A DNA stretch of 64,000 bases, taken from contig CM026394.1 in assembly GCA_014843695.1 (NCBI GenBank), positions 36,720,738-36,784,737 on the forward strand, in the 5' to 3' direction. Source of the DNA: Archivesica marissinica. Taxonomy: Eukaryota > Mollusca > Bivalvia > Venerida > Vesicomyidae. The position numbers and the translations under genes were made by a program. The notes below the pieces were generated by a model, which had not been told where the DNA came from, made no database searches, and was given only the letters and a program-made list of their open reading frames with translations. Shown in pieces: positions 13,001 to 23,682 of this stretch; the first letter of the stretch is position 1, and each line of letters opens with the position of its first letter.

Positions 13001-15386
13001 ATGACGTATTCATTGCCACCAGAATAGATGCCGTATTCATTGCCACCAGTATAGATGCCGTATTCATTGCCACAAGTATAGATGACGTATTCATTGCCAC
13101 CAGTATATATGACGTATTCATTGCCACCGGTATATATGACGTATCCATTGCCACCAGTGTAGATGTCGTATTCATTGCCATCAGTCTAGATGACGTATTC
13201 ATTGCCACCAGTATAGATGCCGTATTCATTGCCGTCAGTCCAGATGACGTATTCATTGCCACCGGTATAGATGACGTATTCATTGCCACCAGTATAGATG
13301 ACGTATTCATTGACACCAGTCCAGATGACGTATTCATTGCCACCAGTCTAGATGACGTATTCATTGCTACCAGTATATATGATGTATCCATTGCCACCAG
13401 TATAGATGACGTAATCATTGCCACCAGTATATATGATGTATCCATTGCCACCAGTATATATGACGTATTCATTGCCACCAGTATAGATGACGTATTCATT
13501 GCCACCAGTATATATGACGTATTCATTGCCGTCAGTCTAGATGTCGTATTCATTGCCGTCAGTCTAGATGACGTATTCATTGCCGTCAGTCTAGATGACG
13601 TATTCGTTGCCGTCAGTCTAGATGACGTATTCATTGCCCCCAGTCTAGATGCCATATCCATTGCCACCAGTCTAGATGCCGTATTCATTGCCATCAGTTT
13701 AGATGACGTATTCATTGCCACCAGTATAGATGTCGTATTCATTGCCACCAGTATAGATGTCGTATTCATTGACATTAGTATAGATGAAGTATCCATTGCC
13801 ACCAGTCTAGATGACGTATTCATTGCCACCAGTATAGATGACGTATTCATTGCCACCATTATAGATGACGTATTCATTACCATCAGTATATATGTCGTAT
13901 CCATTGCCACCAGTATAGATGACATATTCATTGCCACCAGTATATTTGACGTATTCATTGACGTCAGTCTAGATGACGTATTCATTGCCACAAATATATA
14001 TGACGTATTCATTGCCATCAGTATATATGACGTATCCATTGCCACCAGTATAGATGTCATATTCATTGCCGTCAGTCTAGATGACGTATTCATTGCCACC
14101 AGTATAGATGACGTATTCATTGCCACCAATATATATGACGTATTCATTACCATCAGTTTAGATGACGTATTCATTGCCACCAGTATAGATGTCGTATTCA
14201 TTGCCACCAGTATAGATGTCGTATTCATTGACATTAGTATAGATGAAGTATCCATTGCCACCAGTATATATGACGTATTCATTGCCACCAGTATATATGA
14301 CGTATTCATTGCCGTCAGTCTAGATGACCTATTCATTGCCACCAGTATAGATGACGTATTCATTACCACCAGTCTAGATGACGTATTCATTGCCACCAGT
14401 ATAGATGACGTATTCATTGCCGTCAGTCTAGATGACGTATTCATTGCCGTCAGTCCAGATGACGTATTCATTACCGTCAGTCTATACGACGTATTCATTG
14501 CCACCAGTATATATGACGTATTCATTGCTGTCAGTCTAGATGACGTATTCATTGCCACCAGTATATATGACGTGTTCATTGCCACCAGTATATATGACGT
14601 ATTCATTGCCACCAGTATATATGATGTATCAATTGCCCCCAGTATAGATGACGTATTCATTGCCACCAGTATATATGACGTGTTCATTGCCACCAGTATA
14701 TATGACGTATTCATTGCCACCAGTATATATGATGTATCAATTGCCCCCAGTATAGATGACGTATTCATTGCCACCAGTATATATGACGTGTTCATTGCCA
14801 TCAGTATATATGACGTATTCATTGCCACCAGTATATATGATGTATCCATTGCCCCCAGTATAGATGACGTATTCATTGCCACCAGTATATATGACGTATT
14901 CATTACCGTCAGTCTAGATGACGTATTCATTGCCGTCAGTCTAGATGACGTATTCATTGCCACCAGTATATATGACGTATTTATTGCCGTCAGTCTAGAT
15001 GACGTATTCATTGCCACCAGTATATATGACGTATTCATTGCCACCAGTATATATGACGTATTCATTGCCGTCAGTCTAGATGACGTATTCATTGCCCCCA
15101 GTATAGATGACGTATTCATTGCTGTCAGTCTAGATGACGTATTCATTGCCACCAGTCTAGATGACGTATTCATTGCCCCCAGTCTAGATGCCATATCCAT
15201 TGCCACCAGTCTAGATGCCGTATTCATTTCCATCAGTCTAGATGACGTATGCATTGCCACCAGTATAGATGACGTATTCATTGCCACCTGTATATATGAC
15301 GTATTTATTGCCAGCTGTAAAGATGACGTATTTATTGCCAGCAGTATAGATGACGTATTTATTGCCACCAGTATATATGACTTATT
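4048..15386. repeat. 27-bp megaminisatellite, about 420 units, intronic
   Basis: The unit core is gacgtattcattgccacc plus agtatatat or variants (agtctagat, agtccagat, agtatagat). Variants are arranged in a higher-order pattern. The marker gatgtccaattcaatgcc occurs at 6953, 8978, 10841 and 12946, giving superunits of 2025, 1863 and 2105 bp, about 69 to 78 units each. Because 27 is divisible by three, both strands contain kilobase-long open frames: the plus strand repeats DVFIATSIY and the minus strand repeats AMNTSYILV. A single-base deletion near 11838 shifts the frames. The array starts about 40 bp after the donor of Ig exon 1 and sits in that intron. I treat it as non-coding. Confidence 0.97.
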
Positions 15387-15391
15387 CAGAT

Positions 15392-15562
15392 TGCGCCCAG
15401 CTGTAGCCTTACAATTATGTCCTTAGCCAATGCATTATAATTCCACATTGCCTCTCTCTCTCGGCGATGGATTCCATCAGGAAATAGGTCATGAGAGATA
15501 TTAATATAAGGTGTAATAACTTAATGTTTCGCAATCGAGCTCAAATAATGTATTTAAACTAG
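15392..15562 (+). mobile_element. SINE-B, 5'-truncated copy
   Basis: Joined directly to the right end of the 27-bp array. It contains the SINE-B body (ttccacattgcctctctctc, gatggattccatcaggaa) and the tail tttcgcaatcgagctcaaat. The tRNA-like head is absent. Confidence 0.75.
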
Positions 15563-15619
15563 TCTAGATAACGTATTCTGCGACCATTCACTGAAACAAA
15601 CATACATTGCTATGATAGT

Positions 15620-15715
15620 TTAGTCCTATTTTATTGCAAATCAATATTAAATATGTCATACAATACATAGCAATGCAAATACAAATGGTTTTAATAACCT
15701 TAGACAACGGGCCGC
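15620..15715 (-). repeat. dispersed repeat, inverted relative to 18793-18903
   Basis: Sequence such as atatgtcatacaatacat and aatacaaatggttttaataa is the reverse complement, with mismatches, of 18793-18903. It is an unclassified interspersed element present twice in opposite orientations. Confidence 0.6.
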
Positions 15716-15769
15716 ACCAGGATATAATATGTACGGCAATTATTGTTATGATTGAAAACAATGCAACCG

Positions 15770-15950
15770 TAAATTTCCATGTAAGGAATGAATCGCGGGT
15801 TAATAGTTTCCATCGGGGTATGAACTATATTGGACACGGTTAAAGTGTGTGGAGGCCGAAGGCATCCACGCTAAATTTAAACATACCCAATGTAGTTCAT
15901 ACTCCGATGGAAACTATTAACCCGCGATTCATTACTTATATTTACATTAT
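15770..15950. repeat. long imperfect palindrome (foldback element)
   Basis: The left arm, 15781-15833 (including gaatcgcgggttaatagttt), is complementary to the right arm, 15887-15938 (including aaactattaacccgcgattc). The loop of about 53 bp holds a smaller hairpin (gtggaggcc / ggcatccac). Arms of 50 bp or more with few mismatches suggest a miniature foldback transposable element or a recent inverted duplication. Confidence 0.85.
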
Positions 15951-16308
15951 TTTGACGAGATTTGCAACTTATCGTGTGCATGAATAGGTAAATAGATCAT
16001 CCTTGGAACAGCGTAAACTGTAAGACATGCTTTTCTCGCGACGAACGCTGCCATAACATTGCGAATGCGCATGCCCGTAACTACGAGTGCGCATGCCAGC
16101 TGCATAGTATTAGTTTGGAACCCTCATATGCAAATGAATACAATCAGGGCACATACGATCATCAAAGGAAATGCAATAGCGATGTAAATATGTTTCATTG
16201 GAAAGCATAAAATAAATAGTTATTTGTCTACAACTTTGTACAACAAACATACATGCTAGAACACTCATTCTGTGAAATATGCAACATTGTTTTTACTTTA
16301 ATCTAAAG
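15951..16308. other. intron sequence before Ig exon 2
   Basis: No repeat or coding frame is recognised. It ends in a U-rich tract, tgtttttactttaatc, directly before the preferred acceptor aaag. Confidence 0.5.
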
Positions 16309-16587
16309 AGATAAATCAGCGTCCAGCCGGCTTCGTAGAAGAAAACCAACCTGTGTATTTGTTCGGGAATCCGCCAGCATCACTTATGATTCGACCCCTA
16401 GTAAATGCCACAATGGTCTGGTTACAGGATGGTATGAACATTAACCAAACGGCAAGATATGTAGAACAAGATGGTTCGATTTGGATACCACGTGTTAAGA
16501 GAGACATGGTCGGGATGACCGTTACATACCGGTCCGTACAGGACAACGGGGAAATCAACGAGGTCAATTACACACTGGATGTTACAT
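16309..16587 (+). CDS. Ig-like receptor gene, Ig domain exon 2
   Basis: A 279-nt exon with phase-1 boundaries: acceptor aaag|ag behind a U-rich tract and donor t|gtacga. An alternative in-frame acceptor, gtccag, would start the exon at 16327. The frame contains ATMVWLQDG, which gives the core tryptophan of an Ig sheet, and sequons NAT, NQT and NYT. It ends in a strand-like VNYTLDVT. There are no cysteines, so the usual intradomain disulphide is missing. It is inferred to be an extracellular domain of the same receptor as exons 1, 3 and 5, because all share strand and phase. The Ig assignment rests on pattern only. Confidence 0.65.
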
Positions 16588-16687
16588 GTACGAACGTTTA
16601 TATATAGTGCATTGTGTCTATTAAAGTACTTTGTTAATAAGTAAACCATTGTTATAAATGTTCAAAATGACAATCTTGGTAAAATGA

Positions 16688-16832
16688 TATAGCCGTTACG
16701 ATTGTGCCCCTTAGGCAAGGCATTTAAATTCCACATTGGCTATTATCTCTCCCCCATGGAGATGGATTCCATCATGAATGAAGTCTCGATAGCAAATAAT
16801 CTAACGTTATAAATAAATTTGTATAAACTAAA
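16688..16832 (+). mobile_element. SINE-B, 5'-truncated copy
   Basis: Contains ccttaggcaaggcatttaaa and gatggattccatcatgaatg of the SINE-B body, then a short tail ending in aatttgtataaac. It lies in the intron after Ig exon 2. Confidence 0.75.
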
Positions 16833-17077
16833 CAGGTTGCGACCATGTATTTCCCGGTTGTTTAATATATAATCTTATGTTGACTAGGATAGTCTATTAT
16901 TATTCTGTTCTCAATAACCTCGTTTATCCGTAGCAAATCATAACAATGCTTCGTCATTCTGAGCAGGGATATAACTTTAATGTTTTCTTGGAAGTATATT
17001 ACATTTACTAATGTCGACAATTTAGTCATTTCTGATTCCGTTTCTTTAATAAACATGTAGCAGTGTCCGGTTATATT

Positions 17078-17809
17078 TACTGCTCCAAAGTCTGTTCAAA
17101 TATTATTCCAAGGTCTATTCAAATACTACTCCAAAGTCGGATCAAATACTATTCCAAAGTATGTTCAAATACTACTCCAAAGTCTGTTCAAATACTACTC
17201 CAAAGTCTGTTAAAATACTACTCCAAATTCTGTTCAAATACTACTCCAAAGTTTGTTCAAATACTACTCCAAAGTCTGTTCAAATACTACTCCAAAGTCG
17301 GATCAAATACTACTCCAAAGTCTGTTCAAATACTACTCCAAAGTCGGTTCAAATACTACTCCAAAGTCTGTCCAAATACTACTCCAAAGTCTGTCCAAAT
17401 ACTACTCCAAAGTCTGTTCAAATACTACTCCAAAGTCTGTTCAAATACTACTCCAAAGTCTGTTCAAATACTACTCCAAAGATGGATCAAATACTACTCC
17501 AAAGTCTGTTCAAATACTACTCCAAAGTCGGATCAAATACTGCTCCAAAGTCTGTTCAAATACTACTCCAAAGTCGGATCAAATACTGCTCCAAAGTCTG
17601 TTCAAATACTACTCCAAAGATGGATCAAATACTACTCCAAAGTCTGTTCAAATACTACTCCAAAGTCGGATCAAATACTGCTCCAAAGTCTGTTCAAATA
17701 CTACTCCAAAGTCGGATCAAATACTGCTCCAAAGTCTGTTCAAATACTACTCCAAAGTCTGTTAAAATACATGTACTACCCAACAGTCGGATCAAATATT
17801 ACTCCAAAT
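17078..17809. repeat. 23-bp minisatellite, about 32 units
   Basis: Unit is ctccaaagtctgttcaaata plus cta, with variants gtcggatc and gatggatc in the centre. Twenty-three is not divisible by three and the unit has no stop in any plus-strand frame. The same 69-bp, 23-residue superperiod is therefore read in all three plus frames, giving three overlapping long open frames. These are artefacts of the unit. Confidence 0.96.
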
Positions 17810-18429
17810 GTATATTACTTGCTAATATAGAAGAACATAATAATCCGGCAGCACTATCTGAAGCGAGAAACTGTTTTATTTTGTGTTTTGTTACTGCTAT
17901 TATGAATTACTCAATGGAACTATTTCTATGGTGTAGAAATATTGTGATATTCGGCTACATATTTTCATTACAGGAACGTATCTTGAGACACTTTTCCAGT
18001 GAGCTGAAGTGCTATCCCCCCTACAATATACTATTACATTACAATGCTCTTTACCTTCTCCTGTGACGGGACCATCATTATCTTTTTTAATTCATTACGT
18101 TATAATTATGTTATATTAATGTAACCGAGTGTAATAAAAGAGTATGTCTGTCTGTCTGTCTGCCTGCCTGCCTGCCCTGCCCTGCCCGCCCGCCTGCATG
18201 TCTGCCTGCCTGCCTGCCTGCCTGCCCTGTCTGCATGTCTGTGTACAGTGACAGAAAATACATACGCATGCATGGCTACCAATTGTTAAAATGGTTCGTA
18301 TGCATTACATGTTTCATGAATTTAAATATGTCTAGTATGATTACATTAGTGAGTATGTTACACATCGTTTATATCTCACTTAAACAGTAGGTGTTAGTTG
18401 TAAGAACGTTCTATTGCTTTATACTTATC
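17810..18429. other. unique intron sequence with a tetranucleotide tract
   Basis: Mostly unrecognised AT-rich sequence. At 18145-18240 there is a (tgcc/tgtc)n microsatellite. No exon is seen. Confidence 0.6.
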
Positions 18430-18640
18430 AACATGCAGTTAACATGCAGTCAACCAGCCTTCCGGTAGACTGATTCCCGATACTGTGTCTTGTACGAACT
18501 CACCAAGATGCAGCTAACATGCAGTCAACCAGCCTTCCGGTAGACTGATTCCCGATACTGTGTCTTGTATGAACGTACCAAGATGCAGCTAACATGCAGT
18601 CAGCCAGACTTCCGGTAGACTGATTCCCGATACTAATACC
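18430..18640. repeat. 75-bp tandem repeat, about 3 units
   Basis: The marker aacatgcagtcaaccagcct recurs at 18441, 18516 and 18591 (the last with small changes), a period of 75 bp. Confidence 0.9.
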
Positions 18641-18792
18641 TCTGTCATGAACGGATGAACATTGGAAACTGCAGTATGCATACGGACGGCGTAACAGGAT
18701 AGCTTTCCGCTTGATCATCACATTATTATATCACATACAGACAGATATATATTTTATTCTTGGAAATATATATTAATTACGTGTTTCTGCTG

Positions 18793-18903
18793 CGGGCCGT
18801 TGTCTAATGTTGTCAAAATGTATGGCCCAAACCATTTGTATTTTCATGCAATGTATTGCATATATGTGTATGACATATTTACTATTGATATGGAATAAAA
18901 TAT
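18793..18903 (+). repeat. dispersed repeat, inverted partner of 15620-15715
   Basis: Contains ccaaaccatttgtattttca and tgtgtatgacatatttacta, the reverse complement of the element at 15620-15715 with scattered differences. Unclassified. Confidence 0.6.
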
Positions 18904-19008
18904 GATTCAATTAATATATTATGTATACTTTAGTTGGATAAGAATAGTATAAAAACTATATTGTATGCGTGAAATATAAAATATATCATTGCAATTCCTT
19001 TGTTCAAG

Positions 19009-19263
19009 ACGGACCAAGCGGGCCTCTCTTGCTTACACCAAGCAACACACAATATTTCCTGACGAGCGGAGAGTTCATGACTAACATTGCGTGTACTGCT
19101 GACTGTAAACCACAATGTACCGTGACATGGGGTGAACATAACCAGGGCAGTATATTGGATCTGGGTACGGTCACATCTAAAAATACTGGGGAATACACAT
19201 GTACAGCCACACGAACGGGGTCGAATGCTGTAGTGAAACAACGCATCATTATATACGTGGCAG
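19009..19263 (+). CDS. Ig-like receptor gene, Ig domain exon 3
   Basis: A 255-nt exon with acceptor tttgttcaag|ac and donor g|gtttgt, phase 1 on both sides. It encodes a clear Ig domain. The first core cysteine is in NIACTADC, the core tryptophan in CTVTWGE, and the late-strand motif is NTGEYTCTA. Two further cysteines (ADC and PQC) could form an extra disulphide. It has exactly the length of exon 5 (20284-20538) and aligns to it throughout, so the two arose by tandem exon duplication together with the dead exon 4 between them. It is an extracellular module of a membrane receptor; the ligand is unknown. Confidence 0.85.
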
Positions 19264-19355
19264 GTTTGTTTGTTTGTTTTTCAAATTATGCAATATTGTA
19301 TTATTATATAGACATTTTAACTACACTATTTATGAAGTGATAATCTGGAGAGAAG

Positions 19356-19557
19356 CAGAGTTATAGCAGACGAACTGTTGTATCTTGTCCATACATTATG
19401 CAATACAGAGTTACAGCAGATGAACTGTTGTATCTTGTCCATACAGTATGCAATACAGAGCTACAGCAGACGAACTGTTGTATATTGACCATACATTATG
19501 CAATACAGAGTTACAGCAGACGAACTGTTGTATCTTGTCCATACATTATGCAATACA
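19356..19557. repeat. 50-bp tandem repeat, 4 units
   Basis: Units contain gagttacagcagacgaactg and tccatacattatgcaataca. They fill most of the gap between Ig exon 3 and the dead Ig exon 4. Confidence 0.93.
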
Positions 19558-19638
19558 GGTGTCCGCCATTTCTCAGAATAAAGTTCATAATACATGCTTG
19601 AAATTCTGATATATGCACTCCTTTTAAAGTGTTAATGC

Positions 19639-19914
19639 TTGAACTGACATGGGTATTAGAAATAACGCAACAGGAGACGGCATGCATCCTGAGTGCAGGG
19701 GATATAATTGCCAACTGTTCCGTACCGGATATACTGTAACTCACTAAGTGAGGTTACTTGGAACCTTCATGGATCTAATGGGTATTTGAAGCTGAGTACC
19801 ACACGCAATGCTCCGCTGGAACTGTCGGGGAATATACTCAATACCTTGCACAAAGAGTATGATCAGACAGGCAAGTTGATAAACATGTTGATACAAGTAC
19901 AATTGTTGCCGTAG
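19639..19914 (+). pseudogene. dead Ig exon 4 of the receptor gene
   Basis: Aligns to Ig exons 3 and 5. Segments ELTWVLEI, ILSAGD, VTWNLHGSN and a late GNILNT-like strand match exon 5, but in different frames, so there are several frameshifts and in-frame stops. The acceptor is also gone: exon 5 has tttgtag|at, while the same place here reads taatgctt. The donor survives as gtag|gtatgt, and that donor lies inside a 53-bp unit that was then amplified. Because neighbouring exons are phase 1 to phase 1, skipping this exon leaves the reading frame of the receptor intact. Confidence 0.8.
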
Positions 19915-20275
19915 GTATGTCAGTATAATAGGTTTGTATTTTGGAAATATGTTAACTGTTGCCGTAGGTATGTCAGTATAATAGGTTTGTATTTTGGAAA
20001 TATGTTAACTGTTGCCGTAGGTATGTCAGTATAATAGGTTTGTATTTTGGAAATATGTTAATTGTTGCCGTAGGTATGTCAGTATAATAGGTTTGTATTT
20101 TGGAAATATGTTAACTGTCTCCGTAGGTATGACAGTATAATAGGTTTGTATTTTGGAAATATGTTAACTGTTGCCGTAGGTATGTCAGTATACTAGGTTT
20201 GTATTTTGGAAATATGTTAACTGTTGCCGTAAGTATGACAGTATAATAGGTTTGTATTCTGTAAATATGTTTCCC
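19904..20275. repeat. 53-bp minisatellite carrying a splice donor, 7 units
   Basis: Unit is tgttgccgtaggtatgtcag followed by tataataggtttgtattttg and gaaatatgttaac. The first unit overlaps the 3' end and donor of dead Ig exon 4. The last unit ends at the acceptor tract of Ig exon 5. The whole intron between them is therefore this array, and each unit repeats a donor-like tag|gtatgt. Confidence 0.95.
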
Positions 20276-20283
20276 GTTTGTAG

Positions 20284-20538
20284 ATGAACCAGTATGGTTG
20301 CTAGCGTTGATGCCAAAGAAGACAGCATACTTCTTGAATGCAGGAGATGAAATGCCCGATATTTCGTGCACGGCTGACTGTATCCCAGCGTGTGAGGTAT
20401 CTTGGAACAGTCACGGAACTAATGAACATTTGAAATTGGGAGTGGTGTCCACCGATACTGCCGGCGAATATACATGCAGTGCGACTAGAATAGGATCAGA
20501 CAGGCGTGTTGATAAAAGTATAACTGTCTATGTTCAAG
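20284..20538 (+). CDS. Ig-like receptor gene, Ig domain exon 5
   Basis: A 255-nt exon with acceptor cccgtttgtag|at and donor g|gtatgg, both phase 1. It has the same length and cysteine pattern as exon 3. The first core cysteine is in DISCTADC, the core tryptophan in CEVSWNSHG, and the late-strand motif is TAGEYTCSA. The extra cysteine pair is kept (ADC and PAC). It is the membrane-proximal Ig domain, because the next recognised exon is the transmembrane segment. An exon duplicate of exon 3; an intact extracellular module. Confidence 0.87.
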
Positions 20539-20620
20539 GTATGGTTTCCAAACGAAAACTTGTTGAAATGTATGTTCCTGTAATATAGCCTGTGTATTAG
20601 CCTTGCAGTAAGTGAGATGA

Positions 20621-21151
20621 TCTTTGAAACTACTACCTTCTTCCTGTGAAACTATTACCTTCCTCCTTTGAAACTATTACCTTCTTCCTTTGAAACTATT
20701 ACCTTCTTCCTGTGAAACTATTACCTTCTTCCTGTGAAACTATTACGTTCTTCCTGTGAAACTATTACCTTCTTCCTGTGAAACTATTACCTTCTTCCTG
20801 TGAAACTATTACCTTCTTCCTTTGAAACTATTACCTTCTTCCTTTGAAACTATTACCTTCTTCCTGTGAAACTATTACCTTCTTCCTGTGAAACTATTAC
20901 CTTCTTCCTGTGAAACTATTACCTTCTTCCTGTGAAACTATTACCTTCTTCCTTTGAAACTATTACCTTCCTCCTGTGAAACTATTACCTTCTTCCTTCG
21001 AAACTATTACCTTATTCCTGTGAAACTATTACCTTCTTCTTTTGAAACTATTACCTTCTTCCTGTGAAACTATTACCTTCTTCCTTTGAAACTATTACCT
21101 TCTTCCTGTGAAACTATTACCTTCTTCCTTTGAAACTATTACCTTCTTCCT
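20621..21151. repeat. 22-bp minisatellite, about 24 units
   Basis: Unit gtgaaactattaccttcttc, with gtg/ttg variants at its start. It lies in the intron between Ig exon 5 and the transmembrane exon. Confidence 0.96.
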
Positions 21152-21460
21152 GGTGCAATTTCTTTACTGCGGCTAATAAAATATAGTCAAAATAGCCTGT
21201 ACATGTAATAAAAAGAACATTCTTTCCAAATCATGATACATCATTACACATTTCTATCATTGCAAATATACATATTTACAACTTAACATAAGAATATAAG
21301 AACCACACATTACCAGTCGCTAATTAATTTGTTTAATAGAGTTTATTTCAGATGTAAGGATAGGTTTTACAACCTTTTACAACCTATCCTGTTGTTGACT
21401 AGTAGAGAAGTAGCGTTAGAGAAATGCAACCATTCAGCGGGAAGTACACATAATTAGTTA
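21152..21460. other. intron sequence with a small palindrome
   Basis: Mostly unrecognised. A short inverted repeat, aggataggttttacaacc / aacctatcct, is at about 21357-21390. No exon is visible. Confidence 0.5.
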
Positions 21461-22121
21461 TGTTAAGAGTTCACTCATTCACACATCTGACCTGGTCATC
21501 CCTCACTATCTCTCACCCCTAATACGATGTTAGATATCACTCATTCACACATCTGACCTGATCATCCCTCACTATCTCTCACCACTAATACTATGTTAGA
21601 GATCACTCATTCACACATCTGACCTGATCATCCCTCACTATCTCTCACCCCTAATACTATGTTAGAGTTCACTCATTCACACATCTGACCTGATCATCCC
21701 TCACTATCTCTCACCCCTAATACGATGTTAGATATCACTCATTCACACATCTGACCTGATCATCCCTCACTATCTCTCACCCCTAATACGATGTTAGATA
21801 TCACTCATTCACACATCTGACCTGATCATCACTCACTATCTCTCACCCCTAATACTATGTTAGAGTTCACTCATTCACACATCTGACCTGATCATCACTC
21901 ACTATCTCTCACCCCTAATACGATGTTAGATATCACTCATTCACACATCTGACCTGATCAACACTCACTATCTCTCACCCCTAATACTATGTTAGAGATC
22001 ACTCATTCACACATCTGACCTGATCATCACTCACTATCTCTCACCCCTAATACTATGTTAGAGTTCACTCATTCACACATCTGACCTGATCATCACTCAC
22101 TATCTCTCACCCCTAATACTA
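21461..22121. repeat. 66-bp minisatellite, 10 units
   Basis: The marker actcattcacacatctgacc recurs every 66 bp from 21473. Units end in ctcacccctaatactatg. Confidence 0.97.
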
Positions 22122-22194
22122 TAGACACAATAGCAATGCAGAATACAATAACATAATATGGACCATACTATATAATTATAATATAACTCAGATC

Positions 22195-22516
22195 AGTGAG
22201 TGTATGTCGAGAAAACTATTGGGTGCTATGCTTGCAGTGGGGTTATGGAATATATTTCTGTACCATCCATAATTATTTAATATAATTAAATATGACGAGT
22301 GATTGTATTAGGCCATATAGAGAAAACTATTGGGTGGAACGCTTGCAGCGGGGTTATGGAATATATTTATGTACCATCCATAATTATTTAATATAATTAA
22401 ATATGACAAGTGATTGTATTAGGCCATATAGAGAAAACTATTGGGTGGAACGCTTGCAGTGGGGTTATGGAATATATTTATGTACCATCCATAATTATTT
22501 AATATAATTAAATATG
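22195..22516. repeat. 111-bp tandem repeat, about 3 units
   Basis: Starts of agaaaactattgggtg are at 22210, 22321 and 22432. The units include the palindromic atttaatataattaaat. Confidence 0.93.
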
Positions 22517-22806
22517 ACCTGGGCTACATTCCGGCTGCTATTTCTTTACTAATAAATAATAGTTATATATTGATATATGTATATATGTTTGTTTGTTTGT
22601 TTGTTTGTTTTGGGGGATTAAAGTCGAACCAACAGCTTAGGTCATATGGCGACTCTCCAACATTTGAATAGTGGGGAAAGACATAGGTTGCACCCCCGAG
22701 CAGTATTTCAGACACGAAGGGGCACCCGGGTAAAACCACACATCTTCCGTAAGTCAGCTGGATATATATATATATGTAAATCAGATCCTATCCATGATAT
22801 TTTCAG
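22517..22806. other. intron end with (tttg)n tract and unclassified repeat-like sequence
   Basis: A tttg microsatellite is at 22586-22612. It is followed by about 130 bp (ggattaaagtcgaaccaaca onwards) that looks like a fragment of an interspersed element but cannot be classified here. The stretch ends in the acceptor gatattttcag of the transmembrane exon. Confidence 0.5.
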
Positions 22807-22926
22807 ATAATGCGGCATTAACCTTTGCACTAGCTTCTCTGGCTAGCGTCCTAGTATTGACAGTCGGTATTGGTATAGCATCCATCTGCTTCTTGCTGCG
22901 GAGGAAAACATCGCCATGCCAATCAT
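22807..22926 (+). CDS. Ig-like receptor gene, transmembrane exon
   Basis: A 120-nt exon with acceptor gatattttcag|at and donor t|gtatgt, phase 1 on both sides and so compatible with Ig exon 5. It encodes a single membrane helix of about 28 hydrophobic residues (ALTFALASLASVLVLTVG continuing to ICFLL). A stop-transfer RRK follows, giving a type I topology with a cytosolic tail. If the donor is not used, the frame reads on to a stop at 23022-23024, adding a tail that starts CMYLNI. The alternative is splicing to the candidate tail exons at 28787 or 29731. The 61-bp minisatellite starts about 70 bp further on. Confidence 0.82.
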
Positions 22927-22997
22927 GTATGTATCTTAATATAGCATTTCTTAGAATTAATAGTATGGACAACGATGTTTCAACAAAGCAATGCAAC

Positions 22998-23680
22998 TAT
23001 AATGTATTAGTAATACACAGCTGATACATAATGAAGGGACATTCAATAGCAATGGGGTTTTAATGTATTAGTAATACACAGCTGATACATAATGAAGGGA
23101 CATTCAATAGCAATGGGGTTTTAATGTATTAGTAATACACAGCTGATACATAATGAAGGGATATTCCATAGCAATGGGGTTTTAATGTATTAGTAATACA
23201 CAGCTGATACATAATGAAGGGATATTCAATAGCAATGTGGTTTTAATGTATTAGTAATACACAGCTGATACATAATGAAGGGATATTCAATAGCAATGGG
23301 GTGTTAATGTATTAGTAATACACAGCTGGTACATAATGAAGGGATATTCAATAGCAATGTGGTTTTAATGTATTAGTAATACACAGCTGGTACATAATGA
23401 AGGGATATTCAATAGCAATGGGGTTTTAATGTATTAGTAATACACAGCTGGTACATAATGAAGGGATATTCAATAGCAATGTGGTTTTAATGTATTAGTA
23501 ATACACAGCTGGTACATAATGAAGGGACATTCAATAGCAATGTGGTTTTAATGTATTAGTAATACACAGCTGGTACATAATGAAGGGACATTCAATAGCA
23601 ATGGGGTTTTAATGTATTAGTAATACACAGCTGGTACATAATGAAGGGACATTCAATAGCAAAGTGGTTTTAATGTATTT
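22998..23680. repeat. 61-bp minisatellite, 11 units
   Basis: The marker taatgtattagtaatacac recurs every 61 bp from 23000. A frequent variant is cagctgatac/cagctggtac. The first unit overlaps the possible read-through stop of the transmembrane exon. Confidence 0.97.
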
Positions 23681-23682
23681 AC

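Noticed and set aside
4057..15368. Open frames of up to 2564 codons on both strands
   Set aside because: They consist solely of nine-residue repeats dictated by a 27-bp unit, occur on both strands and lie inside an intron. Listed as a repeat, with the strand asymmetry kept only as a testable note.
17063..18066. A 301-codon protein on the plus strand
   Set aside because: It is composed of the 23-bp repeat followed by random sequence, and the same peptide appears in the other two frames.
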